A stretch of 64,000 bases of DNA, taken from assembly GCF_900116405.1 (NCBI RefSeq), contig NZ_FPAQ01000004.1, positions 1 to 64,000 of the forward strand, given 5' to 3'. This document shows, piece by piece, positions 1 to 8,509 of the stretch. Origin of the DNA: Halomonas saccharevitans. Its GTDB lineage: Bacteria > Pseudomonadota > Gammaproteobacteria > Pseudomonadales > Halomonadaceae. How positions within the stretch are numbered: the stretch's first letter is position 1; each line of letters begins with the position of its first letter. The translations under genes were made by a program, and so were the position numbers. Below the pieces are notes generated by a model. That model worked only from the letters and a program-made list of their open reading frames with translations. It was not told the DNA's origin and ran no database searches.

Positions 1-158
1 TTCACTTTGGTCGGTAAAGCAGGGAGGGTATCGGCGCTGGCCCTCCTACCTCTACCGTGTGGTCCAAAGCGCTGCAGTTATTCTATGAATCCAGGATTGA
101 TGCGCTTTGTGGCCTTGTGGAAGAATGGCCCCAATACTGAAACCATAAGGTGAAGTCC

Positions 159-650
159 GTGATCGACGCTGACGGCTTTCGCCCCAACGTTGGCATCATC
201 ATCGCCAACGAGCTGGGGCAGCTGCTTTGGGCGCGTCGGGTAGGGCAAAACGCGTGGCAGTTTCCCCAGGGAGGCATCAAGGCTAACGAGACTCCGCAAC
301 AGGCACTTTTTCGTGAGCTCCACGAGGAGATCGGCCTCACCGCCGAGGACGTCGAGATCCTTGCCTGCACCCGGGGCTGGCTACGCTATCGCCTGCCGCG
401 ACGCATGGTGCGTACCCACTCGAGGCCGGTGTGCATCGGCCAGAAACAGAAGTGGTTCTTGCTTCGGATCCGCTGTCAGGAGAGCCGGATCTGCATGGAC
501 CTGTCCGGCAAACCGGAGTTCGATGGCTGGCGCTGGGTCAGCTACTGGTACCCCCTGGGGCAGGTGGTGCCCTTCAAGCGTGAGGTCTATCGCCGTGCCC
601 TGCGCGAGTTGTCCCCTCGGGCACAGCGGCTGGCCCTCGGTCATGGATGA
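159..650 (+). CDS. rppH: RNA pyrophosphohydrolase RppH
   Basis: Nudix hydrolase that removes pyrophosphate from the 5' triphosphate end of mRNAs and so starts RNase E-dependent decay in the cytoplasm. The Nudix box GX5EX7REUXEEXGU lies at about residues 38-60 ([10 protein letters not shown] then REL HEEIG). The N-terminal [13 protein letters not shown] and the Trp/Lys-rich middle follow the family closely. I chose the GTG at 159 over the in-frame GTG at 150: it has an AAGG ribosome site about 8 bases upstream and gives the family N-terminus M-I-D-A-D-G. At about 163 residues it is slightly shorter than the E. coli protein (176). ptsP follows within 50 bases, the usual gammaproteobacterial pair. 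Confidence 0.95.
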   Translation: MIDADGFRPNVGIIIANELGQLLWARRVGQNAWQFPQGGIKANETPQQALFRELHEEIGLTAEDVEILACTRGWLRYRLPRRMVRTHSRPVCIGQKQKWFLLRIRCQESRICMDLSGKPEFDGWRWVSYWYPLGQVVPFKREVYRRALRELSPRAQRLALGHG

Positions 651-697
651 GCCGAGGGCCTGACGGCATTCCCTCAGCGAGGCGAGAGACAACCACA

Positions 698-2977
698 ATG
701 GAAAAGAAGACGCCAATGCTCGAGGTATTGCGACGCATCATTCAGGAGGTCAACGGGGCCCGCAACCTGGACGCGGCGCTGGCCACCATGGTGCGACGCA
801 TCCGCAAGGCAATGCGCACCGACGTCTGCTCCTTCTACCTGTTCGACCCGGCCATCGATCGCCTGGTGCTGATGGAGACCATCGGCCTGCGTGCCCAGGC
901 GGTGGGGCGCGTGAGCCTGCAGGTGGGGGAGGGCCTGGTGGGCCTGGTGGCCAAGCGCGAGGAGCCGCTCAACCTGGAAGACGCCCAGGCCCACCCGCAG
1001 TTCCTCTACTTCGAGGCCACCGGCGAGGAGCGCTATTCGAGCTTTCTCGGCGTGCCGATCATCCACCAGCGACGCATGCTCGGCGTGCTGGTGGTGCAGC
1101 AGTCAGAGAAGCGTCGCTTCGACGAGGAGGACGAGGCCTTCCTGGTCACCATGGCCGCCCAGCTGGCCGGCGTGCTGGCCCATGCCCTGGCGACCGGCGG
1201 GCTCAATCGGCCGAGCATCCCGGGGGGCGAGGCCCGCTTCACCGGCGTGGCGGCCTCGCCGGGCATGGCCATCGGCGAGGCGGTCGTCATCGCCGCGCCG
1301 GCCGACCTCAACAGCGTGCCGGACCTGATCCCCACCGACGTCGAGTACGAGATCGCGCGCCTCAAGGAAGCCATCGGCCGGGTGCGTAACGAGATCCGCG
1401 CCGCCGGGGAGCGCCTGGCGAGCCGTATCTCCGCCCAGGAGCTCGCGCTGTTCGACGTCTACCAGCAGATGCTCGGTGAGGCGGCGCTCTCCCAGGAGGT
1501 GGAAAAACGCATTCGTGAGGGGCAGTGGGCGCCGGGCGCGCTGGCCGACGTGGTGCGGCGCCACGTCCAGTACCTGGAGCGGGTGGATGATAACTATCTC
1601 CGTGAGCGGGCGGCGGACGTACGCGACCTGGGTCGACGCGTGCTGGCCCACCTGCAGGAGGAGACGCCCCAGACGCCGGAGGTCTACCCCGAGAGCACCA
1701 TCCTGGTGGGCGACGAGATCAGCGTGGCGATGCTCGGTGAGGTGCCCCGGGACAAGCTCGCCGGGCTGGTCTCGGTGCGCGGCTCCAGCACCTCCCACGT
1801 GGCCATCGTTGCGCGTGCCATGGGCATTCCCACGGTGTCCGGCATGGTCGATCTGCCGCTGCCGCGCCTCGGCGGCAACCGGGTGGTGCTGGATGGCCAC
1901 CGCGGGCGCCTCTTTGTGCGTCCCTCGCCGGAGCTCGAGAGCCACTATCAAAGCCTGATCGAGGAGGAGCGGGCGCTGATGGCGGTGCTGGAGCACGAGC
2001 AGGACCTGCCCAGCCGCACCCCGGATGGCCACGACATGCCGCTGATGGTCAATACCGGCCTGGCGGTGGATACCGTGGCCTCGCTCAAGTCGCGGATCGG
2101 CGGCGTCGGGCTCTATCGCACCGAAGTGCCCTTCATGATCACCGAGCGCTTTCCCGGCGAGCAGGAACAGACGCGCCTCTATCGCGATCAGCTCGAGAGC
2201 TTCGCGCCGTTGCCGGTGGTGATGCGCACCCTCGATATCGGCGGCGACAAGGATCTGCCCTACTTCCCCATCGAGGAGGCCAACCCCTTCCTCGGCTGGC
2301 GCGGCATCCGGGTCACTCTCGACCATCCCGAGGTGCTGATGGTGCAGCTGCGCGCCATGCTGCGCGCCTCCCAGGGGCTCGACAACCTGCAGGTGCTGCT
2401 GCCCATGGTCACCAACGTCGACGAGGTCGACGACGTGCTGCGCCTGCTCGATCGCGCCATCGTCGAGCTCGGCGAGGAGGGCGTGGCGGTGAATCGGCCC
2501 AAGGTGGGCGTGATGCTGGAGGTGCCGGCGACCCTCTACCAGCTCGATGCCCTGGCCAAGCGTGTGGACTTCTTCTCGGTGGGCAGCAACGACCTGACCC
2601 AGTACCTGCTGGCCGTGGATCGCAACAATCCGCGCGTCGCCGATCTGTACGACTCCTGCCATCCCGCCGTGCTGGCGGCTATGGCGCGACTGGGCGATGA
2701 GACGCGACGCCTGGCCATGCCGACCTCGGTGTGCGGCGAGATGGCCGGCGACCCCGCCGGGGCGCTGATACTGATGGGCATGGGCTTCAATGCCTTGTCG
2801 ATGAACGCACCCAGCCTGCCCCGGGTGAGGGCGGCGATTCGTCGGGTGAGTCTCGCGAGTGCGCGGGAGCTGGTCGAGGAGACCCTGCGTCTCGATTCCC
2901 CCCTCGCCGTTCGCCGGCACCTGGAGGCGCGCCTGGGCGAATGGCAGCTGGCGCACCTGCTGCCTCCCAAGGACTGA
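698..2977 (+). CDS. ptsP: Phosphoenolpyruvate-protein phosphotransferase PtsP (EI-Ntr)
   Basis: First enzyme of the nitrogen-related PTS: it autophosphorylates with PEP and passes phosphate to NPr and EIIA-Ntr, a regulatory rather than a sugar-transport chain. Order: GAF sensor domain (about residues 20-165), EI N-terminal helical domain, swivelling phosphohistidine domain with GSSTSHVAIVAR (His near 367), then the PEP-binding TIM barrel with GGDKDLPYF, SVGSNDLTQY and the conserved Cys in TSVCGEMAGDP. The frame is open upstream to 647, but the ATG at 698 or 716 fits the family start MLEVLRRIIQ best; 698 has a GAGAG about ten bases upstream. It is co-directional with rppH. Confidence 0.95.
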   Translation: MEKKTPMLEVLRRIIQEVNGARNLDAALATMVRRIRKAMRTDVCSFYLFDPAIDRLVLMETIGLRAQAVGRVSLQVGEGLVGLVAKREEPLNLEDAQAHPQFLYFEATGEERYSSFLGVPIIHQRRMLGVLVVQQSEKRRFDEEDEAFLVTMAAQLAGVLAHALATGGLNRPSIPGGEARFTGVAASPGMAIGEAVVIAAPADLNSVPDLIPTDVEYEIARLKEAIGRVRNEIRAAGERLASRISAQELALFDVYQQMLGEAALSQEVEKRIREGQWAPGALADVVRRHVQYLERVDDNYLRERAADVRDLGRRVLAHLQEETPQTPEVYPESTILVGDEISVAMLGEVPRDKLAGLVSVRGSSTSHVAIVARAMGIPTVSGMVDLPLPRLGGNRVVLDGHRGRLFVRPSPELESHYQSLIEEERALMAVLEHEQDLPSRTPDGHDMPLMVNTGLAVDTVASLKSRIGGVGLYRTEVPFMITERFPGEQEQTRLYRDQLESFAPLPVVMRTLDIGGDKDLPYFPIEEANPFLGWRGIRVTLDHPEVLMVQLRAMLRASQGLDNLQVLLPMVTNVDEVDDVLRLLDRAIVELGEEGVAVNRPKVGVMLEVPATLYQLDALAKRVDFFSVGSNDLTQYLLAVDRNNPRVADLYDSCHPAVLAAMARLGDETRRLAMPTSVCGEMAGDPAGALILMGMGFNALSMNAPSLPRVRAAIRRVSLASARELVEETLRLDSPLAVRRHLEARLGEWQLAHLLPPKD

Positions 2978-3035
2978 GTCCCCGCTCTCGGCAGAGCCTG
3001 GGGAGCGCGGCTGACAGCGCGATGGTGAGACGTTC

Positions 3036-3812
3036 CTACGGGAGGTCCAGCGTCAGCCGCTCCACGTTCTCGCCCAGCCGGACTCCCTCCGGTCCGAAGC
3101 GTCGTTCACCGATCTCGATGACACCGTCGTCGTGCCAGCTCAGCCAGGTGGTGGCCCGCGTGCCGTAGTCACGGCCGACGATGAAGCACGACGACAGCTG
3201 CCGCTCGCGCTCGAGCCCCACGCCGGTCTCCGGCAGCGCCTCGTCATCGGCGGGCCGAGCATCGCTGAGTACGGCCAGGGCATCCTCGGGGAAGCGGCCG
3301 TGGCGCAGGCCGTGGCCGAGCCCCTGACGGGCGGCGATCAGCTTGGGCCAGGGCGTATCCAGGCTGGCGTTGGAGAGGCCGTGCAGGCCGGGTGGCACGC
3401 GCCGGAGGCAGAGAGCGTCGAGTCCGCGGTGCAGGTGCCACAGCGCCTCCCCGTCGCCCACCAGCAGGTTGAAGCCGGCATAGGCGCGAGCCCCGCCGCC
3501 CGCCAGCCGATCGAGCCAGGCCGTCAGGTCGTCGCGCTCCAGGGCCTCGCGTACCAGCTCGCCGCGGCTCGGCGACCCCGACGGCACCGTGAGGCGAGGA
3601 TCGCGGACGTTGGTCACGGCGGCGAAGCGCCCGCGGCGGTGAACGGCCAGCCAGCTGCCGCCGGCCTCCAGGTCGCGGCCCCCGACGATCGCGGGGGCCT
3701 CCTCCCAGGCGCCAAGCGGCGCCGTCGGGCGGGCATGGAACTCGTCGCGGTTGGCGATCAGGCGCAATGGGAAGGCGCCGCCGGGTCGATGGTCAAAGGC
3801 AATCAGGCACAT
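3036..3812 (-). CDS. NRDE family (TANGO2-like) protein
   Basis: A 258-residue protein of the NRDE/TANGO2 family, named for the Asn-Arg-Asp-Glu motif, seen here as LIANRDEFHARPT near residues 18-30. The N-terminus MCLIAF places a Cys at position 2, as in N-terminal-nucleophile folds, which the family is thought to resemble. Other family blocks visible are GGRDLEAGGSWL and ATNVRDP. The biochemical role of bacterial members is not settled, so no reaction is assigned. It is convergent with ptsP (58 bases between stops) and divergent from the receiver-domain gene at 3921. Confidence 0.8.
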   Translation of the reverse strand: MCLIAFDHRPGGAFPLRLIANRDEFHARPTAPLGAWEEAPAIVGGRDLEAGGSWLAVHRRGRFAAVTNVRDPRLTVPSGSPSRGELVREALERDDLTAWLDRLAGGGARAYAGFNLLVGDGEALWHLHRGLDALCLRRVPPGLHGLSNASLDTPWPKLIAARQGLGHGLRHGRFPEDALAVLSDARPADDEALPETGVGLERERQLSSCFIVGRDYGTRATTWLSWHDDGVIEIGERRFGPEGVRLGENVERLTLDLP

Positions 3813-3920
3813 CGGGCCAGCTTAGCCGCCCGCCGGCCCGGGGGGAAGGTGGCGTCATGACAGTTCGGGCCCGGCCGCGTACACTCTTTCGCTCATCGTG
3901 CGTGCACAACAGGGACGAGA

Positions 3921-5045
3921 ATGCAGGACGATATCCGCTTGGACCGTTTATGGTCGCGTCTGGTGTGGCCGATCTTCTGGCCGTTGCTGCTGGTCCAGGT
4001 CGCCCTGGTGGTGCTCTGCCTGCTGGTCGGTCTCCTGCTGTGGTGGATGATGCCGCCCCATGCCTCCTGGAACACCGCCTTCTGGCTGCCGGTGGCGCTG
4101 CTGCTGGGCAGCTGTCTCAACGTGGCGGTCTTCCTGACGCTGCTTCGCCAGCGCATGCGCGGTATCCAGCGCGAGGTGGACGAGGCCCTGGCCGGCGTCG
4201 AGACCTACCTGGCGCGCCACCATCGGCCCCAGCGGCAGGACCAGCCGCTCTCTCAGCGCCTCTGGGCCCTGTCGAGCGCCTGCGAGGACCTGGTGGAGGG
4301 CTGGCGCGACGACCTCGGCCAGAGCCACGCTACCGAACGGCGCCTGGTCGATGACCTCGCGGCCTTCAAGGACCAGGTCGAGCGCCTGGAGGCCGGCCGC
4401 GTCCGCGCCCGGGAAGAGTCGCGCCTCAAGTCCGGCTATCTCGGCCACCTGCGCCAGTCGCTGAGCCCCCTGATGACCTCGCTCACCGAGGTGCTGGAGA
4501 GCGAGACCCTTCGCCAGCGCGGCGGAGAGCATGACCGTGCCGCGCTGCTGGCGCTGCGCGAGCGGCTCGCCGATGCCATGCTGCTGCTCGAGAACCTCGA
4601 TGCGTCCGCCGACACGCCTGCGCCGCCCGCGCCCCCCGGGGCCGCCGCTGGCGGGCGGGTGCTGATCGTCGATGACGGCCCGGTGAACCTTACCCTGGCC
4701 CGCCAGGTGCTGGAGCGTCAGGGGCTCGAGGTCGCCACGGCCACCAGCGGCGAGCAGGCGATGGAGCGACTCGAGGAGGACGCCTTCGACCTGGTGCTGA
4801 TGGATATCTTCATGCCCGGCATGGACGGGGTGGAGGCCAGTCGGTGCTGGCGCGAGCGCGAGGCCGAGATGGTCTCCCGCCGGCGCAGCGTGCTAGTGGC
4901 GTTGACCGCCAACGCCAGCGACGAGGATCGTCGCCGTTTCCACGAGGCCGGCATGGACGACTTCCTCGCCAAACCCTACCGCCCCCAGGCGCTGGTCGAC
5001 ATGGTGCGCCAGTGGCTGGTACTGCCGGAGCCCGACCCCTCATGA
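3921..5045 (+). CDS. Membrane protein with degenerate HisKA-like helix and C-terminal receiver domain
   Basis: A 374-residue protein. Two transmembrane helices (about 14-42 and 52-74) are followed by a charged coiled region (about 80-165), then a segment resembling a histidine-kinase dimerisation helix (ESRLKSGYLGHLRQSLSPL, 166-184) and a complete receiver domain (245-365). Receiver residues are intact: D251/D252, phospho-acceptor D295 in LVLMDIFMPG, T329 and K351. At the place of the kinase phospho-His there is Gln179, and no HATPase domain follows. It therefore looks like a hybrid-kinase descendant that kept sensing/dimerisation and receiver parts but lost catalysis. The stop overlaps the next start (ATGA), so it is probably translationally coupled to the TauE/SafE permease. 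Partner kinase unknown. Confidence 0.75.
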   Translation: MQDDIRLDRLWSRLVWPIFWPLLLVQVALVVLCLLVGLLLWWMMPPHASWNTAFWLPVALLLGSCLNVAVFLTLLRQRMRGIQREVDEALAGVETYLARHHRPQRQDQPLSQRLWALSSACEDLVEGWRDDLGQSHATERRLVDDLAAFKDQVERLEAGRVRAREESRLKSGYLGHLRQSLSPLMTSLTEVLESETLRQRGGEHDRAALLALRERLADAMLLLENLDASADTPAPPAPPGAAAGGRVLIVDDGPVNLTLARQVLERQGLEVATATSGEQAMERLEEDAFDLVLMDIFMPGMDGVEASRCWREREAEMVSRRRSVLVALTANASDEDRRRFHEAGMDDFLAKPYRPQALVDMVRQWLVLPEPDPS

Positions 5046-5836
5046 GCCTCCTCGCGACCCTTCTGGCCTACCTGGCGCTGGGCGCCGCGGCCGGCACCCT
5101 GGCCGGCCTCTACGGCGTGGGCGGCGGCTTGATCATCGTGCCGGCCCTGATCGTGGCCTTCGAGCTGCAGGGCGTGGCCCCCGAGGTGGCGATGCATCTG
5201 GCGGTGGGTACCTCGCTTGCCACCATCGTGGTGACCGGAGCCTCCTCGGCCTGGGGACATCACCGTCGCGGCAGCATCCGTCGCGACTGGTTCCTGGCGC
5301 TGCTGCCGGGGCTGGTGCTGGGCGCCATCGCCGGTGTCTTCGTCGCCGGCAGCCTCTCCGGCGGGCGCCTGGGCACCCTGTTCGGCGTCTTCGTGATCCT
5401 GGTGGCATTAAAGATGGCGCTGGGGCGCGGCCCGACGGCCGGCGACGTCCAGCCGGGGCGTATCACCATGGGCCTGGCGGGCGCGGTGATCGGCGGCGTC
5501 TCGGCGCTGTTCGGCATCGGCGGGGGCACCCTCAGCGTGCCCTGGCTGTCACGCTGCGGCGCCACCATGACCCAGGCCGCGGGCACCTCGTCGGCCTGCG
5601 GCCTGCCCATCGCGCTGTTCGGCGCGGCCACCTTCGTGGTGGTCGGGTGGGGCAACCCGCTACTGCCTTCGGGAGCCGTTGGCTTCGTCATGCTGCCCGC
5701 GCTGTTTGGCATCGTGCTGGCCAGCGTGCCCTTCGCGCGCCTAGGGGTGTGGCTGGCCCACCGGCTGCCGGCTCGGCTGCTGCGCCTCTCCTTCGCCGCC
5801 CTGCTGGCGGTGGTGGGGCTCAAGTTTCTGCTCTGA
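5042..5836 (+). CDS. TauE/SafE family membrane permease
   Basis: A 264-residue polytopic inner-membrane protein of the TauE/SafE (DUF81) family, whose members export or import sulfur-containing anions or other small organic acids. The two glycine-rich half-repeats typical of the family are visible: [15 protein letters not shown] near residues 20-35 and [15 protein letters not shown] in the second half. The start is the ATG whose last bases overlap the stop of the upstream receiver-domain gene (ATGA); upstream in-frame sequence is only read-through. The coupling suggests the upstream protein may control or sense its substrate, but this is inference; the substrate cannot be told from sequence. 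Confidence 0.88.
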   Translation: MSLLATLLAYLALGAAAGTLAGLYGVGGGLIIVPALIVAFELQGVAPEVAMHLAVGTSLATIVVTGASSAWGHHRRGSIRRDWFLALLPGLVLGAIAGVFVAGSLSGGRLGTLFGVFVILVALKMALGRGPTAGDVQPGRITMGLAGAVIGGVSALFGIGGGTLSVPWLSRCGATMTQAAGTSSACGLPIALFGAATFVVVGWGNPLLPSGAVGFVMLPALFGIVLASVPFARLGVWLAHRLPARLLRLSFAALLAVVGLKFLL

Positions 5837-5909
5837 TCGTTTCACGTCGCTGTTTTCAAGCCACGGTTTTCAACCCGTCGCTTCCAAGCCATCGTTTCAA
5901 GGACATCCC

Positions 5910-6698
5910 ATGTTGCGCTATCCCGACATCGACCCCGTGGCCATCGCCCTCGGCCCCTTCCAGGTCCACTGGTACGGCCTGATGTACGTGGTCGGCTTCG
6001 TGGCCGCCTGGTTCCTCGGGCGTCGCCGGGCAGAGCGCATCGGCCTGACCCGGGACGACGTCGGCGACCTGCTGTTCTACGCCGCCATCGGCGTGGTGGT
6101 GGGCGGTCGCCTGGGCTATGCGCTCTTCTATGGGATGTCCCAGTGGCTGGCGGACCCGCTGTGGATCTTCCGCGTCTGGGACGGCGGAATGAGCTTCCAC
6201 GGCGGCCTGATCGGCGTGCTGCTCGCCGCGCTCTGGTTCGCCCGCAAGAAGCGCCTGGCCTTCTTCACCCTGACCGATTTCGTGGCCCCCCTGGTGCCCA
6301 TCGGCCTGGGCGCCGGGCGCATCGGCAACTTCATCAACCACGAGTTGCCCGGGCGTCTCACCGATCTGCCCTGGGGCATGCCCTTTCCTGGAATGGGGCC
6401 CGCGCCGCGCCACCCCTCGTCGCTCTACGAGGCGCTGCTCGAGGGCGCGGTGCTGTTCGCGGTGCTGTGGTGGGTCTCGGCCGTGCCGCGTCGCCGCGGG
6501 CTGGTCTCCGGGCTCTTCCTGCTGCTCTACGGGGTGTTCCGCTTCCTGGTGGAATTCGTGCGCCTGCCCGACCCGCACCTCGGCTTCATCGCCCTGGGCT
6601 GGGTGACCATGGGCATGCTGCTGACCCTGCCGATGATCGCCGCGGGCCTTGCGCTGATCGCCTGGTCGCGCCGCCAGCCGGTGGATGCGAAGGTCTGA
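5910..6698 (+). CDS. lgt: Prolipoprotein diacylglyceryl transferase Lgt
   Basis: Inner-membrane enzyme that moves a diacylglyceryl group from phosphatidylglycerol to the lipobox Cys of prolipoproteins, the first step of lipoprotein maturation. At 262 residues with several hydrophobic helices it matches the family. Motifs: [11 protein letters not shown] near 19-30, GGMSFHGG with the conserved His, and the Lgt signature [13 protein letters not shown]. The next genes are thyA and folA, the common order lgt-thyA-folA. Just upstream (5837-5909) is an imperfect short repeat of the type TTTTCAAGCCA. Confidence 0.96.
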   Translation: MLRYPDIDPVAIALGPFQVHWYGLMYVVGFVAAWFLGRRRAERIGLTRDDVGDLLFYAAIGVVVGGRLGYALFYGMSQWLADPLWIFRVWDGGMSFHGGLIGVLLAALWFARKKRLAFFTLTDFVAPLVPIGLGAGRIGNFINHELPGRLTDLPWGMPFPGMGPAPRHPSSLYEALLEGAVLFAVLWWVSAVPRRRGLVSGLFLLLYGVFRFLVEFVRLPDPHLGFIALGWVTMGMLLTLPMIAAGLALIAWSRRQPVDAKV

Positions 6699-6746
6699 GC
6701 GGGAAGGGGAAGCAAAAGGGCTAGCGAGGTAACTGAAATTCCGGGT

Positions 6747-6859
6747 CCTGGGGACAAGCCGTAGAGGATGTCCTACGCCAGGGATGGCGTCGGTAGCGCC
6801 CAGGGATGGGTTCACAGCGCCTCCGGAAGGCCGGCCCCGCTCGCAGGCTTGTCCCCAGG
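6747..6859 (+). repeat. Dispersed palindromic element, copy 1 (lgt-thyA)
   Basis: Outer inverted repeat CCTGGGGACAAGCC (6747-6760) pairs perfectly with 6846-6859. Inside is a small hairpin ACGCC-AGGGAT-GGCGT (6775-6790), then the family-conserved tail GGTAGCGCCCAGGGATGGGT and TTCACAGCGCCTCC. Three related copies occur at 34958, 44638 and 56258, all in the same orientation and all between genes. The stem sequences change from copy to copy while pairing is kept, which points to a structured element. Confidence 0.85.
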
Positions 6860-6968
6860 GCAGCCCCGAGCTGACGAGCTTTTAAACTATCCGCGGTATT
6901 GCCCGGGATGGGCGCCCTCGGCCCGGGCATGTAGAATGTGCCGTCCACTTCCCAGCCTCGACGATGCC

Positions 6969-7790
6969 GTGACCGATCAGACGCTTCCCGCCCTCGAACA
7001 GCCCTACCTCGACCTGATGCGTCAGGTGCTCGATCACGGCACTGAGCGTGACGATCGCACCGGCGTTGGTACCCGCTCTGTGTTCGGCCATCAGATGCGC
7101 TTCGACCTCTCGCGGGGTTTCCCGCTGGTCACCACCAAGAAGCTGCACCTGCGCTCGATCATCCACGAGCTGCTGTGGTTCCTGGCCGGCGATACCAACA
7201 TCGCCTATCTCAGGGAGAACGGGGTGCGCATCTGGGACGAGTGGGCCGACGAGAACGGCGACCTGGGCCCGGTCTACGGCTACCAGTGGCGCAGCTGGCC
7301 CGACCCGCGCGGCGGCCACGTCGACCAGATCGAGTCGCTGCTCGAGCAGATTCGCACCAACCCGCGCTCGCGTCGGCTGATCGTCTCGGCCTGGAACCCG
7401 GCGCTGGTCGACGAGATGGCGCTGCCGCCGTGCCACTGCCTCTTCCAGTTCTACGTGGCTGACGGACGACTCTCCTGCCAGCTCTACCAGCGCAGCGCCG
7501 ATATCTTCCTCGGCGTGCCGTTCAATATCGCCAGCTACGCGCTGCTGACGCAGATGATCGCCCAGGTCGCGGGCCTCGAGCCGGGCGACTTCGTGCATAC
7601 CCTGGGCGATGCGCACCTCTACCTGAACCACCTCGAGCAGGCCGAGCAGCAGCTTTCGCGCACGCCGCGCGCGGCGCCGCGGCTGGTGCTCGACCCCTCG
7701 GTGGACGATCTCTTCGCGTTTCGCTTCGAGCACATCGCCATCGAGGGCTACGACCCCCATCCGCATATCAAGGCCCAGGTGGCCGTATGA
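6969..7790 (+). CDS. thyA: Thymidylate synthase ThyA
   Basis: Converts dUMP and methylene-tetrahydrofolate to dTMP and dihydrofolate. Nearly every family block is present: [60 protein letters not shown], the catalytic Cys in [16 protein letters not shown], and [19 protein letters not shown]. The frame is open far upstream through the palindromic element, but homology starts at [12 protein letters not shown]. The GTG at 6969 is my chosen start (273 residues; E. coli 264); an ATG at 6936 is possible. Neither has a strong ribosome site. folA follows with an ATGA overlap, pairing the producer and the recycler of dihydrofolate. Confidence 0.95.
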   Translation: MTDQTLPALEQPYLDLMRQVLDHGTERDDRTGVGTRSVFGHQMRFDLSRGFPLVTTKKLHLRSIIHELLWFLAGDTNIAYLRENGVRIWDEWADENGDLGPVYGYQWRSWPDPRGGHVDQIESLLEQIRTNPRSRRLIVSAWNPALVDEMALPPCHCLFQFYVADGRLSCQLYQRSADIFLGVPFNIASYALLTQMIAQVAGLEPGDFVHTLGDAHLYLNHLEQAEQQLSRTPRAAPRLVLDPSVDDLFAFRFEHIAIEGYDPHPHIKAQVAV

Positions 7791-8323
7791 GCGAGACCAG
7801 CGCCATGACCGACGAGACCCTGATCCCCATCGCGATGATCGCCGCCATGTCTCGCAACCGCGTGATCGGCGTGGACAACCAGCTGCCCTGGTACCTGCCC
7901 GAGGACCTGAAGTTCTTCAAGCGGATGACCCAGGCCAAGCCGCTGGTGATGGGGCGCAAGACCTACCAGTCCATCGGCCGGGCGCTGCCGGGCCGACTCA
8001 ATATCGTGGTCACCCGCGATCCCGACTTCCACGCCGAAGGCGTGCGCGTCTGCCATGATCTCGCCGCCGCGCTGTGGCTTGCCGACCAGCAGGCCACCAT
8101 CGACGGCGTCGAGGAGATCATGGTGATGGGCGGCGCCGAGATCTACGCCCAGGCGCTGCCCTTCGCCAGCCGGCTCTACCTCACCGAGGTGGAGGTCGAG
8201 GTCGAGGGCGATGCCCGCTTCCCCGCGCTCGACATGGGCGAGTGGGAAGAGGTGCAGCGCGTGCCCGGCACGCCCGCCGAGGGCCAGCCGGACTATCATT
8301 TCGTGCAGTACCATCGCTGTTGA
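7787..8323 (+). CDS. folA: Dihydrofolate reductase FolA
   Basis: NADPH-dependent reduction of dihydrofolate to tetrahydrofolate. The 178-residue protein shows the family blocks [61 protein letters not shown] and the C-terminal YHFVQYHR. The ATG overlaps the thyA stop (ATGA), so the two are translationally coupled. The mature core begins at [11 protein letters not shown]; an internal ATG at 7805 is an alternative start seven residues shorter or so. Confidence 0.96.
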   Translation: MSETSAMTDETLIPIAMIAAMSRNRVIGVDNQLPWYLPEDLKFFKRMTQAKPLVMGRKTYQSIGRALPGRLNIVVTRDPDFHAEGVRVCHDLAAALWLADQQATIDGVEEIMVMGGAEIYAQALPFASRLYLTEVEVEVEGDARFPALDMGEWEEVQRVPGTPAEGQPDYHFVQYHRC

Positions 8324-8413
8324 GAGCCGCGACGTCGATGACGTCGCCCGTCGGCGACATTTGTCACGACGCCATGCCTGGCACAGACTGGGCAGCGAGG
8401 GCCATCGTCGGTT

Positions 8414-8455
8414 AGGTTTACACAGCCAGGTTTACACAGCCAGGTTTACACGGCC
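8414..8455 (+). repeat. Triple 14-bp tandem repeat upstream of the proQ-like gene
   Basis: Three head-to-tail copies of AGGTTTACACAGCC (8414-8427, 8428-8441, 8442-8455; the last has one change, A to G). Each contains TTTACA, which resembles a -35 hexamer. They lie between folA and the ProQ-like gene, 55 bases before the latter's start, where an operator or promoter would be expected. Confidence 0.8.
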
Positions 8456-8509
8456 ATGGCCGGCGATGGCGGGACGATTCAGGGGCAAGGCGCACTGGAG
8501 GGACAGGAC

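Noticed and set aside
1103..2956. 617-codon antisense frame inside ptsP
   Set aside because: It lies opposite a clear family gene, has no recognisable domain, and has the Gln/His/Gly-rich composition typical of antisense frames in GC-rich DNA.
5856..6815. Minus-strand frame with [12 protein letters not shown] N-terminus near lgt
   Set aside because: The peptide comes from reading the dispersed palindromic element; similar false N-termini occur at all four copies.
6899..6937. TTGCCC...TAGAAT as a thyA promoter
   Set aside because: The spacer is 27 bases, too long for a sigma-70 promoter.
8414..8455. Possible CRISPR array
   Set aside because: Units are directly adjacent with no spacers and are only 14 bases long.
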